From NCBI GenBank assembly GCA_900768915.1, contig CAAGEQ010000010.1, positions 48,169 through 112,168 on the forward strand: a stretch of DNA of 64,000 bases, written 5' to 3'. Every line of letters begins with the position of its first letter. The first letter of the stretch is position 1. Under the pieces are notes generated by a model. The model searched no databases. It was not told the DNA's origin and saw nothing but the letters and a program-made list of their open reading frames with translations. The DNA is from Candidatus Gastranaerophilales bacterium (lineage in GTDB: Bacteria; Cyanobacteriota; Vampirovibrionia; Gastranaerophilales; Gastranaerophilaceae). Positions 18,880-27,702 of the stretch are shown here, piece by piece. The translations under genes were made by a program, and so were the position numbers.

Positions 18880-20049
18880 TTATTTTTCTGTTCTCAATCT
18901 GGTTACAAAGTTTTTAAGTCTATCCATTGCAATTTTTAATTTTTCAAGGGAGTATGCATAAGATATTCTTAAATATCCTTCTCCGCTATCACCGAATGCT
19001 GTTCCAGGAATTGCTGCAACTTTTTCTTCTTCTAAAAATCTTGTTGCAAATTCTTCGCTTGTCATTCCAAACTCTTTTATACAAGGGAAAACATAGAATG
19101 CTCCAAATGGTTCAAAACATTCTAAATCCATTTCTTTAAATGCATTCATCAAAAATCTTCTTCTTTGATTATAAGATTTTTTCATCTTTTCAACATCTTC
19201 ATCACCATTTTTTAGTGCATCGACTGCTGCATATTGGCTAATTGTTGGAGCACACATTATTGCGTATTGATGAATTTTTGTCATTTGTGCAATGATGTCT
19301 TTGTTTCCACAAGCATATCCTAATCTCCAACCAGTCATTGCATAAGATTTTGAAAAACCATTGATTAAAATTGTTCTTTCTTTCATTCCATCAATGCTGG
19401 CAATAGATATGTGTTTGTTTTTGTAACTTAATTCACTATATATTTCATCGGAGATTACAAATATATCGTGTTTAATGATTACTTTTGCAATTGATTCTAA
19501 GTCTTCTTTTTCCATAATAGAGCCGGTTGGATTATTAGGAAATGGTAAAATTAGAACTTTTGTTTTGTCTGTTATAGCATTTTCTAATTCTTTTGCCGTT
19601 AATCTAAATTCATTTTCAGCTTTCAAATTTATTATAACTGGAACTCCGTCCGCTAAAACTGTACAAGGTTCATAAGAAACATAAGATGGTTGAGGTATTA
19701 TTACTTCATCACCAGCATTAAGCATTGCTCTTAGTGCGATGTCGATTGCCTCTGAACCACCAACTGTAACAACAATTTCATTATCAGGATTGTAAGATAG
19801 TCCTTGACGTCTTTGCAAATAGTTGTTTATTTCTATTCGTAAGTCTTTTAGACCAGCATTAGCAGTGTAAAAAGTGCGTCCTCTTTCAAATGCGTAGATG
19901 CCTTCATCTCTAATATGCCAAGGCGTTTCAAAATCAGGTTCTCCAACACCAAGCGAAATAGCATCTTTCATTTCACTAACCAAATCAAAGAATTTTCTTA
20001 TACCTGATGGTTTTATTTCTGTAACTTTTTTAGATAAAGGATTTCTCAT
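18880..20049 (-). CDS. Class I/II PLP-dependent aminotransferase
   Basis: This fold-type I transaminase has the family features in order: GVGEPDFETP at the start of the core, Tyr/Asn around FYTANAG, VGGSEAIDIALRA, PFPNNPTGS, DEIYSEL, and the PLP lysine in NGFSKSYAMTGWRLGY. The closest groups are aspartate/aromatic aminotransferases of the PatA type; the preferred amino acid cannot be fixed. Its ATG overlaps the TGA of the upstream Lrp-family gene (ATGA), so the two are coupled. The regulator probably controls this gene in response to an amino acid. Confidence 0.93.
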   Translation of the reverse strand: MRNPLSKKVTEIKPSGIRKFFDLVSEMKDAISLGVGEPDFETPWHIRDEGIYAFERGRTFYTANAGLKDLRIEINNYLQRRQGLSYNPDNEIVVTVGGSEAIDIALRAMLNAGDEVIIPQPSYVSYEPCTVLADGVPVIINLKAENEFRLTAKELENAITDKTKVLILPFPNNPTGSIMEKEDLESIAKVIIKHDIFVISDEIYSELSYKNKHISIASIDGMKERTILINGFSKSYAMTGWRLGYACGNKDIIAQMTKIHQYAIMCAPTISQYAAVDALKNGDEDVEKMKKSYNQRRRFLMNAFKEMDLECFEPFGAFYVFPCIKEFGMTSEEFATRFLEEEKVAAIPGTAFGDSGEGYLRISYAYSLEKLKIAMDRLKNFVTRLRTEK

Positions 20050-20528
20050 GGTGTGATAATCTCTCTTTCATCTTCTTGTTTTTTACCTAAGATTGTACCA
20101 TGGTCTTTGTATCTTTTTAAAATAAAGTGTGTTGCAGTACTTAGAACACTATCAAGTGTTGAAAGTTTGTCAGATACAAATCCTGAAATTTCTTTTAAAG
20201 ATTTTTCTTCTAATGTTACAAGCAAATCGTAACCACCAGAGATTAAGTAAACAGATTTTACTTCCGGATAGTTATAAATTCTTTCGGCTATTTTATCAAA
20301 GCCTTGTCCACGTTGTAGAGTTACTCTTACCTCAATTAATGCGTTTACTTTTTCTATAGAAGTCTTTTCCCAATCAATTAGTGTATGGTATCCACAAATA
20401 ATGCCTTCGTTTTCTAATTTTTCTAATTCGTTTAAAACTTCTGCTTCTGTTGAACCAACAAGAACAGCAAGTTCTTTAATATCAATTCTACTATTTTTTT
20501 CAATAAGTGATAAGAGTTCTTCTCTCAT
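20046..20528 (-). CDS. Lrp/AsnC-family transcriptional regulator
   Basis: The N-terminal helix-turn-helix (about residues 1-55, with DIKELAVLVGSTEAEVLNEL) is followed by a RAM ligand-binding domain (about residues 60-140, with VKSVYLISGGYDLLVTLE). The family forms octamers that sense amino acids. A clear AAAGGAG site precedes the ATG, and the stop overlaps the aminotransferase start. The DNA-binding domain opens with a slightly shortened first helix but is complete. Confidence 0.92.
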   Translation of the reverse strand: MREELLSLIEKNSRIDIKELAVLVGSTEAEVLNELEKLENEGIICGYHTLIDWEKTSIEKVNALIEVRVTLQRGQGFDKIAERIYNYPEVKSVYLISGGYDLLVTLEEKSLKEISGFVSDKLSTLDSVLSTATHFILKRYKDHGTILGKKQEDEREIITP

Positions 20529-20662
20529 TGTTGCTCCTTTGTTTTGTGAAAATATTATTTCTTCGATTATAGCACAATTTTACATTTAGAATAATTTATT
20601 ATTTTAATTTTTTATGTTAAAATCATTCAAAATTATTGATATTCATAGGAAAAGGAGTTTTT

Positions 20663-21205
20663 ATGAAAAGAGAAATTAATGTTTTTGAATATGCTCAAGA
20701 AATTCTCACTGCTGTTAATCAAGGTGTGTTATTAACTACAAAAGCAGATGGAAAAGTTAATTCTATGTCTATATCTTGGGGAACATTGGGTGTTGAATGG
20801 AATAAACCTATATTTACAACGTTTGTAAGACAAAATCGATTTACAAAAGAATTGTTGGATAAAAATCCTGAGTTTACTATAAATATTCCTTTTGAAAAAT
20901 ATTATGACAAAAAAATAATTGCATTTTGTGGAACGAAATCTGGACGTGATATCGATAAAATTAAAGAGTTAAATTTAACAACCGTAGAATCTGAAAAAGT
21001 TGCACCACCAGCATTTAAAGAATTACCTTTGACATTGGAATGCAAAGTTATTTATAAACAAATGCAAGATATTGAAGCAATTAGTGATGAAAATAAAAAA
21101 TTGCACTATCCACAAAATGTTGATAGTTCATTTCATGGCTCTAATAGAGATGTTCATACAGCATATTATGGCGAAATTGTTAGTGCGTATATTTTAGAGG
21201 ATTAA
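20663..21205 (+). CDS. Flavin reductase / flavoredoxin-like FMN-binding protein
   Basis: The 180-residue protein matches the flavin-reductase-like split-barrel family: an N-terminal GVLLTTKADGKVNSMSISWG, then PIFTTFVRQNRFTKELL and FTINIPFE, and FCGTKSGRDIDKI, which contact FMN. A role in electron transfer or flavin reduction in an anaerobe is likely. The ATG at 20663 has AAAGGAG seven bases upstream. The 3' end overlaps the convergent CheR-like gene by 26 bases, so the last residues of each are encoded on opposite strands of the same DNA. Confidence 0.85.
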   Translation: MKREINVFEYAQEILTAVNQGVLLTTKADGKVNSMSISWGTLGVEWNKPIFTTFVRQNRFTKELLDKNPEFTINIPFEKYYDKKIIAFCGTKSGRDIDKIKELNLTTVESEKVAPPAFKELPLTLECKVIYKQMQDIEAISDENKKLHYPQNVDSSFHGSNRDVHTAYYGEIVSAYILED

Positions 21206-21983
21206 TGCCAAATTTTTTGTATGGCATTTTTACTTTTTGAAAAACAAATTCAACTGGAGTTTCTTCAAATCCATTCTTTTGAAGAAGTTCATTTGTATTA
21301 CACTCTATATCGTGTTCTCCAATGATAACCAGCGAAGTCGAATCTAGTTTTTCGCCAAGTCTTTGGGCTAATTTTTCTGCTGAATTCCCAACTTTCGGTA
21401 AATATCTCCAAAAATTCCTGCATAACAAAACATTATTTGATTTTGGCATTTGTTCAATATTTTGGAATATATCACCTTGTTTAAAGTTTATTTTTTCTTT
21501 AAGTTCAGTTTTGGGAGAGAGTGCTAAATCATCATAAAAATTTATTTTTGGTGCAAAATCGAAATAATCTCTGTATTTACCATTTGTAGCACAATTTATA
21601 TCATATAATTCTTTGTTGGAAATTCCTAATATTCCGTTCTTCGCATTTTGTATATTTTCTGAGTTGTAATCACTCGCTTGTATTGGGAAAAATTTTTTTG
21701 ATTTGTTGCCCATTTGTTGTTGCAATTTTATTGCTAGACTAATTGGTTCGTGACCGTCTGAACAAGCATCATTAAATACGTGTACTTCGTCGCAATCTTT
21801 ATATTTATTTTCAAGTAGTCGAACAAATCTATCCCAGTCTAAATCTTCTCTAAAAAAATATGTTGTTGTTTTGTAGGTTGTACCAGTTTTTGTATCAATA
21901 AATTGTCTGTTATTAGCAGTGAAGTTTGGACAAGATTGATTAATATATGAATTTTGATAATTAGGTCTTGTATTTATGTTCAT
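21180..21983 (-). CDS. Second CheR-like SAM methyltransferase, with NFTAN tag
   Basis: This is a compact relative of the gene at 13265. It retains TYFFREDLDW (ETxFFR equivalent), the SAM motif NDACSDGHEPISLAIKL, IQASDYNSENI and VLLCRNFWRYL, the CheR CRN motif. As before, the receptor-recognition domain is missing. The first 24 residues are Asn-rich and end in PNFTAN, matching the NFTAN of the protein at 3671. No ribosome site is seen before the ATG. No chemoreceptor or other chemotaxis gene is in the window, so its target is unknown. Confidence 0.75.
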   Translation of the reverse strand: MNINTRPNYQNSYINQSCPNFTANNRQFIDTKTGTTYKTTTYFFREDLDWDRFVRLLENKYKDCDEVHVFNDACSDGHEPISLAIKLQQQMGNKSKKFFPIQASDYNSENIQNAKNGILGISNKELYDINCATNGKYRDYFDFAPKINFYDDLALSPKTELKEKINFKQGDIFQNIEQMPKSNNVLLCRNFWRYLPKVGNSAEKLAQRLGEKLDSTSLVIIGEHDIECNTNELLQKNGFEETPVEFVFQKVKMPYKKFGINPLKYTH

Positions 21984-22022
21984 ATATTAATCAATGCTTA
22001 TAAAAAAAATATTTGCTCTAAT

Positions 22023-23693
22023 TTATAATGTTACTGTTGAAATAACTTCTTTTCTTTTAACTTTTCTTGTAGTTGTTCTAGGTAGAGCATCTTTTCTAAC
22101 AATAATATCAATAGGACGTTTGTATGGAGTTAGTCTTTGACATTGTTGTTTAATATCTTTTTTTACAATATCTTCTACTGCTTTTTCGTCATTATCTTTG
22201 TATAATTGTTCTGTCGGAACAACAACTGCAACAATTGATTCTGTTCCGTCTTTTGTTCCGAAATCTCTTGAATGTCCAAATACACAAGATTCTGTTATAT
22301 ATTTACTCTTTTCAAGGACTGCTTCAACTTCTTCAGGGAAAACTTTTTTGCCCCCTGATAATACAATCATATTTTTAATACGACCAGTAATATAGATGTG
22401 TCCGTCCTTATCGAATTTTGCTATATCGCCAGTGTGTAGCCAACCATCTTCATCAATTGTTTGAGCGGTTAATTCTGGTTGATTATGGTATCCTTTCATT
22501 ACAGATGGACCTTTTAGTTGAAGTTCACCAGTTTCTGAATCAATTCTTGCTTCAAAATGTTGTAGAGGTTTTCCAACAGAGGCTAAAACATGACGTTTGT
22601 CATAATTTACAGAAACAACTGGACTTGTTTCTGACAAACCATAACCTTGATATACTTTTAAGCCGATTCGCTCAAAAAATCTGCCAACATCTATATCCAA
22701 TGGTGCTCCACCAGATATACAACCAATAAATCTGCCTCCAAATTTGTCGTGAATTTTTTTGAATAATATTTTTTTTACGCTATAAAATGGAATAAATTTT
22801 GCAAAATGATATGTTGCTTTGAATAGTAATTGTGTACTTTTCGGAGATTTATTTAATTCGTTTTCAATAGCAGATTTTAATAATTTTAAAAATGCCGGTA
22901 CAACAATCATAAATTCAATTTTTTTATCTCTCATTATGCCTAAAATATCTTTTGGTTTAAGGCTATGAGTGTAATATACAGAGAAACCAAAATTTAGGAA
23001 TGTTGAAAAGCCAACAGTCATTTCAAATAAATGATTCATTGGTAAAATCGATAGGACATTTATTTCTTTTGGGGGAAGAATATTTTCTAATGCAATTTTA
23101 AGGTCTTCCAATTGTGACATCATATTGTTAAAGGTTATTTCAACACCTTTTGGAGCACCAGTTGTACCTGACGTATAAATAATGAATGCTGTTGAATTGG
23201 AACTTCTTAGTTTCCATTTTGTTTCATATTTTTCTGGTAAATTATAGATATTTTCTAACCCAACATTTTTGCAGTGTTCATCAATGACTAATATTTTTTT
23301 GATAGATGGAAGCTTCTTTTGAAGTTCGATAGCAGTATTTGCGTAATGTTCAGAAACTAACATAATTGTTGGCTTACAATCATTAAGTATAGAAGTAAGT
23401 TCAAAGACTGTTAGTTTAATATCCAAAGGTACTGCTGTCATACCTGATATAATTGAGGCGAAAACACAAGCACCATATTCTGGTTTTGATTCTGATAAGA
23501 TTGCACATTTCTCACCTTTTTTTACGTGTAATTCTTCTATTAGGTGATAGGCTATTCTTCTGGACATTAGCCCTAATCCTTTGTACGAAAATTCTTTCCA
23601 ACCGTAGTTATCTTTTATACTTAATGCAGTTTTTTCATTGTAGAAAACGGTTTTTTCCTCTAACAATGATAGGACATTGTTTTTTCTTTTCAT
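22023..23693 (-). CDS. AMP-forming acyl-CoA/acyl-ACP ligase
   Basis: This ANL-superfamily enzyme activates a carboxylic acid, probably a fatty acid, as an acyl-adenylate and passes it to CoA or ACP. Visible motifs are the P-loop YTSGTTGAPKG, the A5 motif YGLSETSP, the A7-A8 region GWLHTGDIAKFD, and YITGRIKNMIVLSGGKKVFP around the hinge. The final KRKEV carries the likely catalytic lysine. At 556 residues it is of normal length. An AGGGGGAAG site precedes the ATG. Confidence 0.92.
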   Translation of the reverse strand: MKRKNNVLSLLEEKTVFYNEKTALSIKDNYGWKEFSYKGLGLMSRRIAYHLIEELHVKKGEKCAILSESKPEYGACVFASIISGMTAVPLDIKLTVFELTSILNDCKPTIMLVSEHYANTAIELQKKLPSIKKILVIDEHCKNVGLENIYNLPEKYETKWKLRSSNSTAFIIYTSGTTGAPKGVEITFNNMMSQLEDLKIALENILPPKEINVLSILPMNHLFEMTVGFSTFLNFGFSVYYTHSLKPKDILGIMRDKKIEFMIVVPAFLKLLKSAIENELNKSPKSTQLLFKATYHFAKFIPFYSVKKILFKKIHDKFGGRFIGCISGGAPLDIDVGRFFERIGLKVYQGYGLSETSPVVSVNYDKRHVLASVGKPLQHFEARIDSETGELQLKGPSVMKGYHNQPELTAQTIDEDGWLHTGDIAKFDKDGHIYITGRIKNMIVLSGGKKVFPEEVEAVLEKSKYITESCVFGHSRDFGTKDGTESIVAVVVPTEQLYKDNDEKAVEDIVKKDIKQQCQRLTPYKRPIDIIVRKDALPRTTTRKVKRKEVISTVTL

Positions 23694-23772
23694 ACTTCCC
23701 CCTAATAAACACTAAATCTACCTGTATTGTATTATTCCATAATATAAATGTCAATATTGTTATATTAATAGA

Positions 23773-25398
23773 TTATTTTACAATATTTCTGGTTTGCCAA
23801 ATATAGGTATTGTCATCTTTAATGCCACCTTCTATATCTTGTGGTACTCCAAATTCTTGTTCTATTGTAAGTGCATCATCAATAATATTATGTAATTGTT
23901 TGAATAATTTTTTATTATTCGATAAATTATTTTCTATTTTGTCAGAATTAATAATATTCATATCTTCATCAAATGTAACAGATATATTATCCATTTGAAT
24001 AGAATCATATTGTAATTTTTTTGTGTCTTTGTTATACGTGAATATGTGTGGTTGTATAGCATTCTCATAAAACCAAGCATTATCAGAGTATAAGTCTATT
24101 TTTAGATTGTTATTATCATCATCAGTGTATATTGTGAATTTATAGTCTTCATCTATAAAATCTTGAATAATAATTCCGGTTTTTATATCATTATCTGGAA
24201 TTTTGTGACGTTTACGAGATGCAATAGCATCTTTGCTCATTTTTGAATCAGCAACTGTCTCTATGGCATAATATAGCCCCTCTCTTGTGTCTTCAGGTTC
24301 AATGTTTTTGTATACACAAGTAGATGAATAAATTCCTGCCGCAGAATAATTCGGTAAATCTTCACCATTAAAAGAAGAACGTACCATAAATGGGTTAGAA
24401 TTTATTTTTTGTTCTTTCATTTTTGATAATATTTCATTCATATTATTTTTTGAATTTTCATCATTATATATTTTATCATTGTTTTCTGTGAATAGTTTTT
24501 CTATATAATTATTCGGAAGTGCAATTGATTTTGGTATTATTGAATGAATTTTTTTTGATTTCGAGAGTTCTTCTAATCGTTTTAAATTTACTGCTTTTGC
24601 CCCTATAATATCACTATTGTATTTATTACTAGTTAGAATTTTGTCACAATTTTTTTGCTGTGGTACATTTATTTTTTTATATTGTTTTGGACTGTAAGTT
24701 TTGTTTGTTTCGTTGAATTTTATATAATTGTCTTTAAGTTCAAGTTCAATATTTTTGCCATTTAATTTTTCTAATTTTTCTATTATTTTAGGATTGTATA
24801 TGGCACCACAAACATCTGTACGTGTTCTTAATTGTGTAGATAAATGAGTGAAACTACCGCTATCATCTGATGTGTATATTATTCCAACAATATTTGGGTT
24901 TGATATGTTTGTATGAAATTTTTTTGCTAAAAGAATTGTTGGTTCATTGATATTGTTTATAAAATCAGAATTATTAAGACCAATATTTTCTTGATGTAGA
25001 AGTTTACCAGTGGCTTTACCTGATTTTATCGCATGGATTATTGGTTGATTGTGTAGTTTTCTTAGATAAAGAGATGCATTTTGTTGCATTTTTTTGCAAT
25101 TTATTTCGTAATCTTTACCGTTTTTGTTATCAATTTTACCACTATCGTCATATTCAATGTGGTAGTTTATTATATTAGATGTTATTGGGATATTTTGAGT
25201 AAAATATTTCCCTTCTTTTTGCATACTTTTTTTGTTTGTGTCCCATTCATAGAAATTCGGTGAAATAAGATAAGGCGAATCTCCTAAATAAGGTTCGTTG
25301 TCAGTTTGTATTGTGACTTCATCATTTTTAGGCCTTATTTTGTATGTATGTGCATCAAAATTGATTTGATTATATGGGTTTAAATAACTTATCCTCAT
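23773..25398 (-). CDS. Glucan-water-dikinase / PEP-synthase-like dikinase with INFDA tag
   Basis: Two domains of the dikinase family are visible. Residues about 120-235 resemble the swivelling phosphohistidine domain (IVGIIYTSDD, then SFTHLSTQL with candidate His185). Residues about 265-541 form the PPDK_N ATP-grasp domain (GAKAVNLKRLEE, FMVRSSFNGEDLPNYSAAG, GVPQDIEGG, WQTRNIV). The order His-domain then ATP-domain, and the PQDIEG ending, match alpha-glucan water dikinase rather than PEP synthase. The carbohydrate-binding modules of plant enzymes are absent. The N-terminus has INFDAH at residues 12-17. No ribosome site is evident. Confidence 0.75.
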   Translation of the reverse strand: MRISYLNPYNQINFDAHTYKIRPKNDEVTIQTDNEPYLGDSPYLISPNFYEWDTNKKSMQKEGKYFTQNIPITSNIINYHIEYDDSGKIDNKNGKDYEINCKKMQQNASLYLRKLHNQPIIHAIKSGKATGKLLHQENIGLNNSDFINNINEPTILLAKKFHTNISNPNIVGIIYTSDDSGSFTHLSTQLRTRTDVCGAIYNPKIIEKLEKLNGKNIELELKDNYIKFNETNKTYSPKQYKKINVPQQKNCDKILTSNKYNSDIIGAKAVNLKRLEELSKSKKIHSIIPKSIALPNNYIEKLFTENNDKIYNDENSKNNMNEILSKMKEQKINSNPFMVRSSFNGEDLPNYSAAGIYSSTCVYKNIEPEDTREGLYYAIETVADSKMSKDAIASRKRHKIPDNDIKTGIIIQDFIDEDYKFTIYTDDDNNNLKIDLYSDNAWFYENAIQPHIFTYNKDTKKLQYDSIQMDNISVTFDEDMNIINSDKIENNLSNNKKLFKQLHNIIDDALTIEQEFGVPQDIEGGIKDDNTYIWQTRNIVK

Positions 25399-25448
25399 AC
25401 ATGATTAATACGTGTAAATATATAATTTGTTATGTTGTATGATTATTG

Positions 25449-25766
25449 TTACAAAGGTTTAATTTTATTGTTATTTGCATCTGTGAAATTCCCACAGATA
25501 ATTATTATTAAGTCTATAATACACCATATTGATGTAATGAATGCACCAAATATTGTTAGAGTAAGAATTAACATAGTAATGGCTGATGCATTCTTTTTTA
25601 AGTAGAATCTGTGAGCACCAAAAGAACCGAGAAAGAAACATAGTAGGAGTGTAATCAACCAAGTGTTGCAGAGTGTGTTGTTTTGTCTGCAACCACAATT
25701 CGGACATATTTCAGCATCTTTAAGAATTTCTTTTCCACACTTGTAGCAAAATATTGTTTCTTGCAT
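25449..25766 (-). CDS. Zinc-ribbon and TM2-domain membrane protein
   Basis: A short N-terminal zinc ribbon (CYKCGKEI and CPNCGC) precedes a TM2 domain: two hydrophobic helices around WLITLLLCFFLG and the family motif GAHRFYLKK, with a polar turn before IWCIIDLIIII. The function of TM2 proteins in bacteria is not established. An AAAGGAAT site lies before the ATG. The gene stands alone, followed downstream by the dikinase gene on the same strand. Confidence 0.85.
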   Translation of the reverse strand: MQETIFCYKCGKEILKDAEICPNCGCRQNNTLCNTWLITLLLCFFLGSFGAHRFYLKKNASAITMLILTLTIFGAFITSIWCIIDLIIIICGNFTDANNNKIKPL

Positions 25767-25879
25767 TTTGTATTCCTTTGTTTCTTAACAATATTATAGA
25801 TGTAGTTTATTGATATGTAAACATTGTTTTTTTATAAATGTTTATTTGGTGCATGAATTGCATCAATAAAAAAGATATT

Positions 25880-26040
25880 TCGGCTAAAGCCTCAATATGA
25901 CGTTACTATTGTCATTTTGAACAATGTGTTTTACAAATTTTACATTACCGTACAAATACTAGTGAAAGATTTATAAAATAATAATTTAACAAATTAAAAA
26001 AAAAATAAAGAGATTCCGAAACAAGTTCGGAATGACTCTA
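25880..26040. repeat. Probable remnant of a dispersed palindromic intergenic repeat
   Basis: The 418-base gap between 25767 and 26184 has no credible gene. It holds a clean hairpin, ATTCCGAA-ACAAG-TTCGGAAT (26013-26033), flanked by AGAG and CTCT, and about 90 bases earlier a TGAC...GTCA dyad near 25898-25915. Such GC-richer hairpins in an AT-rich spacer look like a small MITE- or REP-type repeat, perhaps decayed. Only one copy is in the window, so the repeat nature is an inference. The rest of the gap is AT-rich leader DNA for the next gene. Confidence 0.4.
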
Positions 26041-26184
26041 TACTAGATTGCGAAAATAAAAATTAAATAAATTAAATCTATGTTTTTTGTTAAGAAATTT
26101 AAAAATTATTATAAAAATCAATCAAATTTTATTTTTACAGGTTTTATTTAGAACGAATAAAACAATTAAAATAAAGGTAAAAAA

Positions 26185-27696
26185 ATGCTTAGTCCAATAT
26201 TAAATTTCAATAAAATAAATACAATAAAACCATTATATGTAAATAATAACAATAATAATTATAAGAATAGATATACAAATCTTGCTCCTCTTAGACAAGA
26301 TACAGTTTCTTTTACAGGTATGTCTATTCCATCTAAATATAAAACTGTATATGAATATTTAGCAGCCGATATAGCATCAAAAAATCAAAAATATGGTGTA
26401 AATGGTAGTTGCCTTTCTTCTTCTAATATTGGTAAAACAATGGATAAAATGCAAAAAAATGGGACATTGTATCTTCCTTTTCAAGAAGCTTCAAAAACTA
26501 AAATTCGTTGGAAAAATTATGTTCCCGATGATGTTAGAGAATTTTGTGTTGATAAAATAAATCAAGCAAGAGAAATTAGACTTGATGAATGGAAGTCTTT
26601 TTTAGAAAATCCAGAAGCTCATGAAGAAGCGAGTAAATTTCCAAATCTAGTTAAGAAAACTAAAGATAACAATCCAATGAAATTTGTTATTTGGCACGCA
26701 ATCAATACTGATTTAAAAGCAAATAACAGACATATTCCAGTTCCATTTGATGTAAAAGCATTAGATGAAACTGTAAATAGTTTTGATGCTATGCCACCAA
26801 AAGATAGAGCATTAAGATGCATTTCTCCAACATTCTTGGAAATGTACACTCATCGACTTAGAGATAATTTATTGATGGAAAAAGGTATTTTAAAAGAAAA
26901 AACTGCTTGGGTAAAAATTCCATCATATAAGCATGATAGAGAAAATAATGATAAAAATATTCATGACTTAGAAATTTTAAGTTGTAGAAACTGGTGTACA
27001 CGTTCAAGTGTTGATAAAGCAAAAGATGCATTACTTGATGGTGATTTTTATGTATTTTTAGAAAGAGATAGTAAAAATATGTGGTCACCTCAAATCGGTA
27101 TGGCTACATCAAGAAATAAAGTAGATCAGATTCAAGGTGTTGAAAATAATAACCTTATTCCACTTAATCAAATCGCTAATGTTAAAGAATTTATTAAGAA
27201 AGAAAAATTAGATTGTGTTAATGGTATTGTTGATGAAGGTCCTAAAGCAGCACAAGAAATTATGATTGCTGATAAATTGGCTCAACATGATGAACTATTT
27301 GATAAAACTCTTGATAAAGCAATTAAAGAAAAAGATTCTTTTGCAGTATTTTCAATGTTAGGTAAAAAAGTTGAACATAAATCTGATAACACACTTGAGA
27401 TAGAAACTTATAAACCTATATATGTGGCTGATAAACAAAAAGGTATTACAATTCCTTATTCAATGATGGGGATTGAAGAAGATGTTTTACTTAGAAATGT
27501 TAGCAAGATAAAAGGTGATATGATGTTATATAATAAGAATTTTATATATAACAGTCAAATTAAAGAATTTCCACAAAAATTAGAAGAAGTTACTGGTAAA
27601 GTTGTATGTAATCAAAAGCAATATGATAAGTTCGCCGAAGATATCAATAGAGTTGTTAATGGCGATTCTAAAAGAATTGTTGTATATGATAAATAA
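26185..27696 (+). CDS. Unknown protein with N-terminal DTVSFTG tag and a WCT-centred domain
   Basis: I do not recognise this 503-residue protein. Residues 20-32 are Asn-rich, and DTVSFTG follows at residues 39-45, the same form and position as in the CheR-like protein at 13265. Around residues 270-320 a stretch reads CRNWCTRSS, then DGDFYVFLERDS and IGMATSRNKVDQIQGVENN. The Cys-plus-'I..I.G..N' layout is loosely like PcfJ-type proteins, but this is a weak analogy. No signal peptide or membrane segment is present. An AAAGGT site precedes the ATG. It converges on the adenine deaminase gene six bases away. Confidence 0.7.
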   Translation: MLSPILNFNKINTIKPLYVNNNNNNYKNRYTNLAPLRQDTVSFTGMSIPSKYKTVYEYLAADIASKNQKYGVNGSCLSSSNIGKTMDKMQKNGTLYLPFQEASKTKIRWKNYVPDDVREFCVDKINQAREIRLDEWKSFLENPEAHEEASKFPNLVKKTKDNNPMKFVIWHAINTDLKANNRHIPVPFDVKALDETVNSFDAMPPKDRALRCISPTFLEMYTHRLRDNLLMEKGILKEKTAWVKIPSYKHDRENNDKNIHDLEILSCRNWCTRSSVDKAKDALLDGDFYVFLERDSKNMWSPQIGMATSRNKVDQIQGVENNNLIPLNQIANVKEFIKKEKLDCVNGIVDEGPKAAQEIMIADKLAQHDELFDKTLDKAIKEKDSFAVFSMLGKKVEHKSDNTLEIETYKPIYVADKQKGITIPYSMMGIEEDVLLRNVSKIKGDMMLYNKNFIYNSQIKEFPQKLEEVTGKVVCNQKQYDKFAEDINRVVNGDSKRIVVYDK

Positions 27697-27702
27697 TCCT
27701 TT

